In this document: positions 36,817-46,960 of the stretch, piece after piece
How positions within the stretch are numbered: position 1 is the stretch's first letter
How the letters are laid out: each line of letters begins with the position of its first letter
Assembly (NCBI GenBank): GCA_037179385.1
Contig: CM074190.1
Coordinates: 11,428,206-11,492,205 of the forward strand
Origin: Holothuria scabra
Lineage: Eukaryota > Echinodermata > Holothuroidea > Aspidochirotida > Holothuriidae
Length of the DNA stretch: 64,000 nucleotides
Reading direction: 5' to 3'
Notes under the pieces: model-generated
Databases searched by the model: none
Told to the model about the DNA's origin: nothing
The model's input: only the letters and a program-made list of their open reading frames with translations
Made by a program: the position numbers and the translations under genes

Positions 36817-36932
36817 GCAGTTCTCTCACCCCAAACAGTACCAATTTTCCTAACCTTCTTACTGAAGCCCTTCCCACAATTGTCTGAAATTCATCCTGAT
36901 CCAGATACAATCTCAGTTTATTGCTTCAAGAG
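36817..36932 (+). repeat. Dispersed repeat, copy 1
   Basis: tctcaccccaaacagtacca through caatctcagtttattgcttc matches 45127-45250 at roughly 80 per cent by eye. No ends or coding capacity are seen, so the type is unknown. Confidence 0.7.
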
Positions 36933-38570
36933 GAGTATAGCAAAACTCAATTTATATAATCAAAACACTCTCAGTACCGTTCATGCTGTGTAATATAAGC
37001 TTTGGTACTCTGCATTGTTTGAATTCGCTGCCAATCAAAGAGCTGAGCCAATTGAGAATTTCGGTACCCCCGTACCAAAATTGTAGTTTGGGCAGAGAGG
37101 TTTGGCCCTTCAAACGAGTGGTTGTTGATGTTATCCCAAATGACGGACTCCTCATCTTTTTAGAGACGTAGAGTTAATTGCAAGTCGTTGGTAGAGATCT
37201 GAATTTCCTATCCCGCCTTTTATATGCTCAGAAGAGGTTCTATCTCTCGATGGGGACTAGGACTAGGACATACCCAACCCAAAGGACTATAGCTATTAAT
37301 CAAAATTTGTGCAAAATTTTATGTGTCTTCTAATAGGGAGGACATATAATAACACAGATATGGTTAGGGGAAATAATACGCATCACTGGAACCGCACATG
37401 CCCTTAACCATTTTCTCAGTAGTGGGCAAATAAGCACGAACAGGGAGCTACGGTGAACCAGTAATCGTACTTTGCAAAGGACTCGCGAGCATGTCGAAGT
37501 CCTTTGATACCCTTCGATATTTGTTTTACTTCATAGTTTGTCCACTTTACATACCTTTTCAATAGATCATAGAAACCACGAGCAACTAGTATTATACAAA
37601 TGTGTCCAAGGTTGGTCTCTCATGGGCGGAGCTAACTCCGTGAAGGGCGTACATTCAAAGAACGACCAACCTTACGTCACGCAGTTTAACGGTTGAAGAG
37701 GGAGACAGATACTATTTATCTCAAAGAAACTCACTACAGATGAAATACTAAAAAGGAACTCTAATAGACAAACTTGAACTATGGATGGTTGACCAAAAAT
37801 GAAACGCCATTGTAAAAACGACTTGCATTCCTCTATGGGTAGTTGGTCTCATAAAATAATGACACCGCAGAGATCCTGGCAGGGTGCACAGACGTATTAT
37901 GACAATGCATATAATAGGAGAGGTGCCCAAAGCTATGTTTTAATCTTTCCCTCTTCTTTAAGATCATTTTTATTGGCGCTGACGGAAGAAAATCAATCTA
38001 TAAGAGATGAATTGTATTTTGAAGGGCTTTGCCTTTGGTTCCCCTATGAACGACCATGACCTGCTATGTTGTATGTCGCTAGAGAAAGTGTCAGAGTGTG
38101 TCCCACATTTGGGTTGGGCAACTATTTCTAAAGGAACCTCACGGCGTCGCAGCTGTTTCTCCTCTGCTGATACCAGTCCCGCCACTCAAACAAGGACCGG
38201 GAAAGGGGTAAGATACTGGTAATTTGTTGGTGAAAACAAACTGACAAAATGACATGAATGGTAGAGGTTAATATTCATTGTCACGGAAAAGTAAAATTTC
38301 GTCATATTAACATAATAAACCAGCTGTGGTATATGAACCGAACCGAGAAAGCTATGTACCTCTCTACACAAAAGTTCAATTTATTTTTATTTTCAAATCT
38401 CGATTCCATGGCGGTTTCTCTCCTTCACCTATCATTTAATAAAGAAAAAACGTAAACTGACGAAAAATGTATTTAAAGAATTTCTGTCATAATGAACTTT
38501 TTAGTTTTCATTCAAATATTATTATCATTCAAATATTATTTCACCGGCTGTTGACAATTTCAAGGACACT
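36933..38570. other. Non-coding DNA, no supported gene
   Basis: The short overlapping frames here show no family motif. An inverted repeat, aaggttggtc / gaccaacctt, lies at 37608-37617 and 37664-37673, with a smaller palindrome (cggagctaactccg) between the arms. Confidence 0.5.
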
Positions 38571-38575
38571 TTAAA

Positions 38576-38914
38576 TTGGGTGTCTCCAAACTTTTTGTCT
38601 GGTGGCCCCAGTATTGTACTCCGGAATCTCGGTGGCCCGCCGATGACAGGTCAGTGCAATGAGCTTGGGTTAAATTTGTTAGTCACTCTGGGACGAGATA
38701 ACTGGCATCATCTTGCATAACTCTGTGAATTCCATACGGCATTTCACTGCAACAAACAGACAAACAAGATGCATAATGGCGCATTGCAACTACCGTAACT
38801 GATACGCGCGCACAACGGATCTCGCGATCTTCCGAAATATTTTCGCAAAATTTACTTGACTTCCACGACTTTTAATTATATGATACATTCATTTACTCCT
38901 AGCTACGCCACTGA
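38576..38914. mobile_element. Remnants of hAT-type elements
   Basis: The left part, gggtgtctccaaactttttg then ggtggcccc, resembles a known hAT terminus type (GGTCTCCAAACTTTTT). The right part, ctagctacgccactg at 38900-38914, is the right end of the CAGTGGCGTAGCT family seen at 9200-11178. The ends belong to different families, so at least two truncated elements are involved. Confidence 0.4.
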
Positions 38915-39608
38915 ATTTGAAATACAGTCTATATATGATTAACACCTTTTTAAAAAGCCTGTGTACCACAATGAGTTGTAACAGGCCTCATCCAGCGGAC
39001 TGGCAGTAGTTTAACTCAAAGCTTGACTATATAGTCTTGACCACTATACACTTCAATCAGCACAGATCGAAGGGTTTCTATAAACTTAAACCAATTAAGG
39101 TAGATAAAAAAAATGGTAAAACCTCATATTTCATTTAAGAAACTAACTCAATTTATTTCCTTGAAAATTCCCGTTTGGAAAATAATTCCCAAAGATTACA
39201 AAGCTATAGACTATTAAGAGTAGTGAGAGGTGCATTTTCGATCAAGTGATGAATCTGTGCTTGTCACATTCTATCACAAATTGTTTTCAGATTATCAGAA
39301 TTACTTGAGTTGAGTTTGAGAAAGTTGTGGGAGGGACTTATGTTGTAAGTAGGTTATGGAAATTGAAACTGACTGGGGGTGAGAATATAAGACCTTGAAT
39401 GGTAATTTTACGGACGCTCACAATTTTAATACCATCTCATAACAATTTTAAATCCAAAAAAATAATTTAAACACAGCACAATTGTGAATCTATTCCACCT
39501 GCGATTTTTAATAATTTTTTAAAATTCTCTATCCCCCTCCCTCTCTAGGGTCCTCCCACTCTTCCAGGTTAGTACCTTCATGTATACTTATAAAGGGAAA
39601 AGTACGCA
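38915..39608. other. AT-rich DNA, no supported gene
   Basis: Nothing recognised before the nested-element locus. Confidence 0.6.
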
Positions 39609-39771
39609 GTCTCAGTGGTGTCCGGTCAACTCGGCCCCTGAGACAACTCGGCCCGGCCATGTCGGCCCCGGAGACAACTCGGCCCCTGGACAACTCGGTC
39701 CCTGAGACAACTCGGACCCCGGACAACTCGGCCACCGAGACATCTCGGCCACTATTGACATGCTACATTAA

Positions 39772-40022
39772 CCCTTTACCGTTGTGCTCCGATCGGGGCA
39801 TATTTGCGCGGATCGGGAGTGGGCGGAAAAGCGGACGTAGCCCGCCCCGCATCGGCTTCCGTAGGCCATTGACCCCGTGACCTTAAACTATTGTCTCTCT
39901 CGCTGTTGTGGCCGAATTTTCGGGTAGCTACTCGCAGTTTCGAGCTCCGCGTGAAACAGTAAAGATGTGTGACAGCCGAGCTCTCCGCATGGGTCCAAAA
40001 GGACCCAAACAACGGTAAAGGG
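39772..40022. mobile_element. piggyBac-like MITE, 251 bp
   Basis: TTAA, then CCCTTTACCGTTG at the left; CAACGGTAAAGGG, then TTAA at the right. TTAA lies at 39768-39771 and 40023-40026. A CCCTTT start beside TTAA fits piggyBac. The interior is GC-rich and non-coding. It lies inside the foldback element. Confidence 0.85.
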
Positions 40023-40319
40023 TTAAGTGAACTAACCAACTAGGAGATTGCATTTTTGGGGAAATTTGCACAGCCTTACCTTCAGCTTTAAGGCATTGCT
40101 TACAGTAAACCTCATTTCGAAAATATAAATGAAAATTTTTGAATTAAGCACCATTTTTAGCTTGGTCATAAGATCCAACTTCAAAATATTCAAACCCCGC
40201 ATAAAATTTAAAGCCATTATTAATCTTTCGCATGAGGTCATGAATGATGATCTCGAGCCTTTCCTAAAAAAATACAAAGTTCACCGGCTTATAGGAACAT
40301 CAGATGGCGCACCGCCTAC

Positions 40320-43029
40320 CACTAGCGTAGCCAGCGGGGGGGGGGGGGGGGCAAGGGGACAGAGTGCCCCCCACAGAAATTTTGGGGACGCGATGGGCGA
40401 TGTTGAAAAAAATGAAGAAGAGCCAAAAAAAATAATAAATAAATAAAAAAAGATAAACGGCAAGAGGAGGGAGGGAATTGGGGGTATTTTTTTTACAATT
40501 TTTCGGGGTCGTTACGTCGTTACAGTCGTTACGATAAAGTATGCAGTCCCCGACGACGACTAGTCTCCCCGATGGTTTACCTGTTTGTTGCTCTCAAGGG
40601 ACAATTTCCCTGATAAGAACCTCAAATTTTCCGCGCGCTGCGCGCGCTGTAGGGCTCACTCCAGTTTTTTCAATACTTCCATTCCACAAATCTAGGGAGT
40701 GTCTGTCAACCTTACCAAGTAACTGGTAGGCACAGTACACAGGTTATGTAGAGGTCGTAAATTTCATCCCATATCACAAAGCCTAGTTGCTGTACTCTTG
40801 TGTGTGTCATGCGATAGGTCAGTTGGTGAGCGACTCAAGGAGCATAGTTTGGCTATTTTATCGGGTATTCCAGGTGATTTCGACACAATGTATGTTATCC
40901 CCGATACGGTCTACAGCCCCTATAGTTTCTATTTTTTCCTTTTGTTCTTAATGATTACATAGGCTATGTTATTTTTGTAAGCCTACCAAAAATTTTCTCG
41001 CGCTTCGCGCGCTTTGCAATTTCACGATTTAGACTCAAAAGAACACTATCAGAGCGCAACTCGGCTTTTAAAATATTAAGTGATATTGTGCAAAGTGTGC
41101 CCCAGGCTGCAATGACATGGGATAGTTAGGCTCCTTCATATTCCCTTCTCACCACCCCCTCGACATAGGGGCTATCGGAACTTGTGGTCACTGCATGGTA
41201 TGGCCCGCCCCCTGTCGGGAATAATCTGTCGCCTTCCCATGGTCGGTTTAGTTATTTTGGCTTTCAAAAGAGTTATTTCTGCGATAAAACCCAAAATGTT
41301 CGCTTTACACACTCTTCCTCAGTTCCGTTACCTAGAGCTAATAAAGTACAAACCCTTCTCATCTTTTCAAGTAAATTAATCGGTAGAATAAATGGATTAA
41401 TGTACATTTCGGGAATTTCATCTCATTTCGCTAAACTTAATAAATAAAGTTAATAATCTCTGTGTCAGTCGTTCGGTACGGACTCGAAGAAGGAAGTACA
41501 ATATAAATTGTGCCCGATAGGGCCCAAATGCCGGGACAATGTACCTATACAAGCTTTAAGTAAATACAGATTCTTTTTAGTGTAGGCTAACCAAAAAAAA
41601 AATCGCCCGCTTTTCCACGGTTAAATCAGTGCGGAAATATCTTTCTCCAGCATATACAAATTTTATGTCGTATATGACTCAAAATGGCAGGTATAGTGCA
41701 CAGGTTTTCTTCAAATCTCCCTCACCAACACATCGATGGCATCCTGGCTGTCGGGGCTTGGGGTCGCTACCCACCCTACCCCTCCCCCGTTCGGAGATTG
41801 GCCCTTCGTCGGGCAAATCCTGGCGCCGAGCCTGGAGGGAAGACACATTTTTTCCAGTTATGATTTGTACATGTGTAATGAAGTAATGAACTAAAAATGG
41901 AAGCTGCATTTTTTGGCGAGCGGCAACTATTTTGGAGGGGCGGCCAATTTCACTAGGAGGGCGTGTCGCCCCTCTAAAACTCCCTGTGGAGAACACTGGA
42001 ATCTAGTATAAAAAGAACAAAACACAGCACCATATTGCATGTAAGCTCTTCGAGACAGCAAAAAATTCCAAAAGGGGAGGGGGACACCCAGGGAACAGGC
42101 CCATAGCCAGGGGGTTCGCACTTACTCCCTCCCAGACTTATTTTTTTTTATTTTGTTTTTATTTAAATGGAGTTTTGGCGTTTTCAGGGCAAAATGTCAA
42201 TGCCGCCGGCTTAGCCAATGTAAGCCTTATGAGTAGCTGTTTTGTTTCAGTGCAACACAATTCCCTAGGGCCCCATTGACTCGTACAGTAACTCTCTTAC
42301 AGCCACATGCTAACTCTTGAGGGAATAAGGAAAACATTGATACAAGATTGAAAATGTCCAAAAATTCCAGCTTAGGTGTTCACCAGATCGCTCAATTTTG
42401 ATGTAAAATTGCAAAATCTCCTTGGGGTAGGAGGGGGAAAACCACGCCCTCTCCCCGTTCGGTCGCTCGGCTCCTCACTCGGGCGCTTCGCTCCCTCAAG
42501 AAAATGCCGCACCCCAGTGGCCGCAATGAAAAATGGAAAAGTGGGGGCTAAAGGTATGTTCAGCCCCTCAATATTTGACAAGTGCTCCAATTAAGAAGCG
42601 GAGAAAAATTCGAAGTCGGGCTGAACATATTCTTGCTTAGAACAATAGGGAAGTGCCGTTTCCGGCCATCTGAGGGGTTTTTAAAGCCAAAAATTTCCTG
42701 GAACACTCCGCGCCAATCGATGGCAGAGCTCCGCTTAAAAACATGTATTAACATTTTTCATTGACTGATTTTTTTTTTTTTTGGCTGCATTAATTGAGAA
42801 ATTTCAGAAGTGAGATCCATATTTTCAGGCAGGCTGGGAACATGCAGCATAAAACATTCGGGAAGTGCCGTTTCCTGCAATCTGAGGGGTTTCTAAAACC
42901 AAAAATCTTCTTGTACGCTCCGCGCCAACTGATGGTGGCGCTCCGCTTAGATAGTCCTGTCGGGCAAGATTGGGGACGATGAGTCGACTTTGCCCCCCCC
43001 CCCACAAGAAAATCCTGGCTACGCCCCTG
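40320..43029. mobile_element. Non-autonomous hAT-type transposon, 2710 bp
   Basis: The ends are CACTAGCGTAGCCAG and, reversed, CAGGGGCGTAGCCAG. The exact 8 bp target duplication CCGCCTAC lies at 40312-40319 and 43030-43037. A G run follows the left end and a C run precedes the right end, as in the element at 9200. The interior holds palindromic cgcgc-tgcgcgcgc (40635) and ctcgcgcttcgcgcgc (40996) stretches, and two GC-CATCTGAGGGG blocks 212 bp apart (42640-42960) that match, in reverse, the blocks in the 9200 element. No transposase frame is present. Confidence 0.9.
42640..42960. repeat. Two internal blocks, 212 bp apart
   Basis: gggaagtgccgtttcc then tctgaggggttt, followed by ctccgcgccaa and a GCTCCGCTT ending, occurs twice. 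This is the reverse complement of the paired blocks at 9796-10110, linking the two hAT-type elements as relatives despite different ends. Confidence 0.7.
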
Positions 43030-43419
43030 CCGCCTACCCTTATTTTACCTCAAAATGTGCAAGTTTCATCGACTATGATAAAATGTCATATGGCACGCCG
43101 TCTACCCTTCTTTTACTTGCTTGATTGGCTGTTGAGAGTCATGTGACAACTTTTTTTCTCTTCAACTTTGAAATAGTTAAGAAGAGAAAAACTGCTTGAT
43201 TTCAAGTTACCTTGAATATAACATAGTGATGCACTACTAATTAAGCAAGCCAGTACTTGTATTTCTAACCTAAATACTAATATTATTAAGGGTAGTGCTT
43301 ATTCAATGGCCGAGTTGTCCCAGGGGCCGAGTTGTCCCAGGGGCCGAGTTGTCCTGGGGCCGAGATGTCTCGGTGACCGAGTTGTCCCAGGCGCCGAGTT
43401 GACCGTAAACCGTCTCAGT

Positions 43420-43765
43420 GATGCAAAAAAACAAAGACAAATGCAAATAAGGGACTAGACTGGGGTGCCATTGCGACATTGTCTGTTGTATTAGCCCTCC
43501 CAAGGAAACCACTACAAAAAAAAAAAAACACTCCTGACGGGACCACGTGATGGGGCCACTACTGGGTGTGAATGCACCTATGTGGAAGTTAAAATATCAT
43601 CTTGATTCCGAAAACATTCTCATGTAGCAGCCTGAAGAAACTTGCACAGAGACTTGAAAATTAGTCCACTGGGGGTCATGATGACGAATGCAATCACATG
43701 GTGCGATTTACCACGGTCTGATAACGAACGAGTTGGCCATTTAATAACATACACATAATCCCACG
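43420..43765. other. Non-coding DNA, no supported gene
   Basis: Nothing recognised apart from an A run at about 43516. Confidence 0.5.
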
Positions 43766-43770
43766 TGAAC

Positions 43771-43935
43771 ACAAGGTGCCGTAAGTAGTTGTATATGATA
43801 ACAAGGTTTAGATGGCATCGTCATTATTAGCCACTAAAATACTTTTGAAGTATCTGAACGCAAGGTAAGTAGCGGTATATGATAACATCGCGGTTTAAAT
43901 GACGTCATCATTAGCCACTTTATTGCTTTGGAGGG
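43771..43935 (+). repeat. Two tandem units of ~83 bp
   Basis: gtaagtagttgtatatgataaca at 43781 and gtaagtagcggtatatgataaca at 43864, each followed by ggttta-atg-c-tc-tc-ttagccact. The two copies have diverged by several bases. Confidence 0.75.
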
Positions 43936-44346
43936 GATAAAACAACTTTGGATTTCTAAGGAAGAAAAGAAATCATTGGTAAAATTTTTATTTGATTCCG
44001 TGGTCAGTTTTTGTGGAGATTTCAAAGATGAAATGATCAGGGACATTTTGTAGTACATAGTGAAATGCAAAGCAAAAGTTAATGGAAGGACGTTAAGTTT
44101 ATTTTGTTTTTAAATCGACAACTTTTTTGTTTTTAAGTTGACCTCTAAATATGTAGGAATGTTAGCATAAGTGTATTTTGCACAGCTCTTCGCTTGACAT
44201 TAAACTCTTTACAATGCGGATTAGTTAACATTATATGGTATGCACTGAGGGTGCTCTAGTTACACATTAAATGGGTAGTGCATTCACTTCTGAAACAATG
44301 AGCTAGGATTGTGCCTAGATATGGATGAATTTTAGACAGCCGGAGG
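43936..44346. other. Non-coding DNA, no supported gene
   Basis: Nothing recognised. Confidence 0.5.
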
Positions 44347-44354
44347 GTCTAGAA

Positions 44355-44918
44355 CAGTGCTTCTCCACCGGGGTCCAAGAGCACCCCAGGGGTGAATTCG
44401 AAATGCTCGGGTGAAATTTGGAAAATTAAGGAATTGGGGGTAAATTATACACAAAGGGGAGAATTTTGTGAATAGGGGAAAATTTGCATGAACTGAGTTT
44501 TCATACTCATAATTGAAAATTCATAGCTTCATCTGACCGGCAGCCATCAGTCAGAATATAGCGTGTATAACTGTACATAGTTGGCGTTTAGAGTGATATT
44601 CCATACATCAGCTCTCAAGTTGTATGAACGGACGGTCACAGAACGAGGCGATTAACGCCTGAAATTAACGAAGTTAGTTCCAGATATAGACCCTTGTACA
44701 AAAACACTAAGCACAAGGTTCACACTGAACAAGGGTCTTGAAATCTCTATTGCGCTTATGTGTTAATCTGTGGCATGTGTTCTTTAAATATAAGTTTGAA
44801 ACAAAACCTAACTAGCATGCTCTAGTGTTTGGGTTTTTGTAATTTGATGTTTTATAGTGGTGAACGGTGGAAAAAAATCCCAAGTGGGGAAGTGAATCAT
44901 AAAGGTTGAGAAGCACTG
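44355..44918. mobile_element. hAT-type MITE, 564 bp (Charlie-like ends)
   Basis: Left end CAGTGCTTCTCCACCGGGG; right end GGTTGAGAAGCACTG. The 8 bp flanks are GTCTAGAA and GTCTAGGA, one mismatch. CAGTG-TTCTCAACC is the terminus type of the Charlie branch of hAT. There is no transposase frame. Confidence 0.85.
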
Positions 44919-45126
44919 GTCTAGGATTTACTGCTTGGTTTACCTTAAATATACAGTAGTACCGAAGCCCGAAGATACCTTGACAGTTTGAAGAAAAATA
45001 TGATGGAAGAAAATTGTGATATTTTGCTGTTGCTTCAAAATAAGTTTGGGTTGACTGCTCTTGCCCTTTAAGTAAGTTGAGCTAATTTTATTCGAACTAT
45101 CTGGGCGATGAATAACTGACTTACTT

Positions 45127-45250
45127 TAAAGACCCAGTCCTCTCACCCCAAACAGTTCCAATTCTCCTAAAACACTAACTTAAGCCCCTTCCATAACTGC
45201 CTAAAACTCAACCCCATCCAGACAAAATCTCAGTTCATTGCTCCAATAAA
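45127..45250 (+). repeat. Dispersed repeat, copy 2
   Basis: ctctcaccccaaacagttcc through tctcagttcattgctcc; partner of 36817-36932. Confidence 0.7.
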
Positions 45251-46700
45251 CTGAACATCTCACAGCCCTCAGATCCACGCCATAGGTCTGTACTATATAT
45301 GTATGTCTCCGTTCCAGACTGGTTGAAAAGAACAGACACTACGCATGAGCAGCAATCTGGTCGATTAACTTCCACTCTAAACTCCTGTATTACAAAACTA
45401 AAACCGCCCTCTCTGTTTTTTGCCTCATTTAATGAATACCTTGAAACAATTCTCTTCCGAGGCACAAAGACATTTCCCGTTATAACGGTCAGTATTTGCA
45501 AGATAATAATTTTAAAAGGTCAATCACTGACCAACTTGAAATATGCTAGCTGACAATGAATACCATGCAGCTAGTATAATTACCTTCTGTTACTTCAGTG
45601 CTTAAAATTGTCTTCAAAGTTTTCTATAAAACAGAATTCGTTGTAGCGGTACGTTCATCCTCAATTTCAATTTAGAAAAATATTTCCACCCTCTGCCAAA
45701 ATAATTATAATTTCCAATATTTTTTATCAATGTTTAGCTAATCGGGCTGGTAGCACGAAGTCGGTGACAGAATTTCTGATTTTCTGTAAAATGCTAAATA
45801 TGGCGTCCTAACATTTAGCACGAAAAGTTCCCTGTATGCTCAACAAACCCACACAACCTTGTCCAGGTACGTCGATGGTAAACATGATTTCTCTTAAGTG
45901 GTTAGTGCTATGCATTTTATAAAACGATAACTTTAGGAGGAGGTTCCCTTAGCTCTTACAATATAACTCTTACTAGACACGGTAATTTATGATCGCCCAT
46001 TCTAAAATAGTATAAGTTTTTTCGAAGAAAATATCCGGGTTCTTGGCTATTGATATTGTTGCCAATAGAAGAAATATGATACCATTTGAATATCAACTAC
46101 TGCATTTGGTCTCATCCAAAATACATGTTACGTTATGCTCAGACGTAGAACCGGGCCGACAAAATAATAAGGGCGGCATCACCCACAAGCAAGATGTCAA
46201 CCTCGGGTTTTCATACATCTAAGACCTGACTGTATTTACTGCAGACTTAGGGTTCATGGACACATTATATTGTCAGTTATTTTGAAATGCCGAAATTAAG
46301 CCGTAAACTTCATCTAACTAATTAACTAACTATAATGAAATCCCAACTACCTTAACTTTGGTAAGTTATTTCAAGGAAAGCAAACGGTTTTACAGCCAAT
46401 TTAGTCATGGAAATACATTATATACTCAAAAGGGGAACAGTTTCTTAACTCTAACCCAGATAACTGGGCCTAGACAGATGAAGATAAAAAAGATGGACTC
46501 ACACACACACTCCCCCACAGACACATCAGCCTCCTCCCCCACATACATACTCTTACGGGATAGTTGCAGTAATTTCAACTTCGGCTGTAAAATCAAAATC
46601 AAGTTACTTTTTGACGAATTTTAAAGATTGATGGCGGCATTCCTAAACGAGTTCTGTCAAACAATTTCCCGCAACTGCTTCCAACTTTTTGTCGACACGC
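45251..46700. other. Non-coding DNA, no supported gene
   Basis: aagccgtaaacttcatctaa then ctaattaactaac at about 46300 is a short version of the motif plus AACT tail seen at 23281. A short (CA)n run lies at about 46498. No gene is recognised. Confidence 0.5.
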
Positions 46701-46709
46701 GACAGTATA

Positions 46710-46960
46710 GACGAATCCGATCAGCGCTTTCGTTTAGTGACTGCACTACAACCATTAGTGGGGTCCATCAGCCTTATATTGTCGTCATTTATTGTCTAAA
46801 TGAATTTCAAGCCATTATATTCAGTAAAATTGAGGAAATCAAGATACAATTCAGTGTACAACCATCCATGATACAGGTAAGCAAGGATATCGAACGACTA
46901 AAAGGAGACCCCAGTTATGGCCAACTGATATCAGACTGTCACGTGCTGTCCGGATTCGTC
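46710..46960 (+). mobile_element. TA-target MITE (GACGAATCCG family), best-preserved ends
   Basis: TATA then GACGAATCCGATCAGCG at the left; CGGATTCGTC then TGTATA at the right. Both terminal repeats are intact over 10 bases. The interior matches the copies at 4108 and 16085. A 113-codon frame runs across it but is not kept in the other copies. Confidence 0.8.

Larger units (their letters stand above)
39617..43411. mobile_element. Foldback element with CAACTCGGC subrepeats
   Basis: Left end GGTGTCCGGTCAACTCGGCC; right end, reversed, GGTTTACGGTCAACTCGGC. Each terminal region (39617-39750 and 43304-43411) is an array of GACAACTCGGCCCC-type units of 14-17 bp. The flanking direct repeat is GTCTCAGT (39609-39616 and 43412-43419), or 9 bp if a neighbouring G is counted. 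Without the hAT element nested inside, it would be about 1.08 kb. No transposase frame is visible. A superfamily cannot be fixed; hAT-like or Mutator-like foldback are both possible. Confidence 0.85.

Noticed and set aside
37608..37673. aaggttggtc/gaccaacctt inverted repeat as a MITE or RNA gene
   Set aside because: Only 10 bp arms about 46 bp apart and no target duplication; too weak to call.
39529..39880. Frames rich in Thr-Arg-Pro and Val-Ser-Gly across the CAACTCGGC array
   Set aside because: They are translated subrepeats of a transposon terminus.
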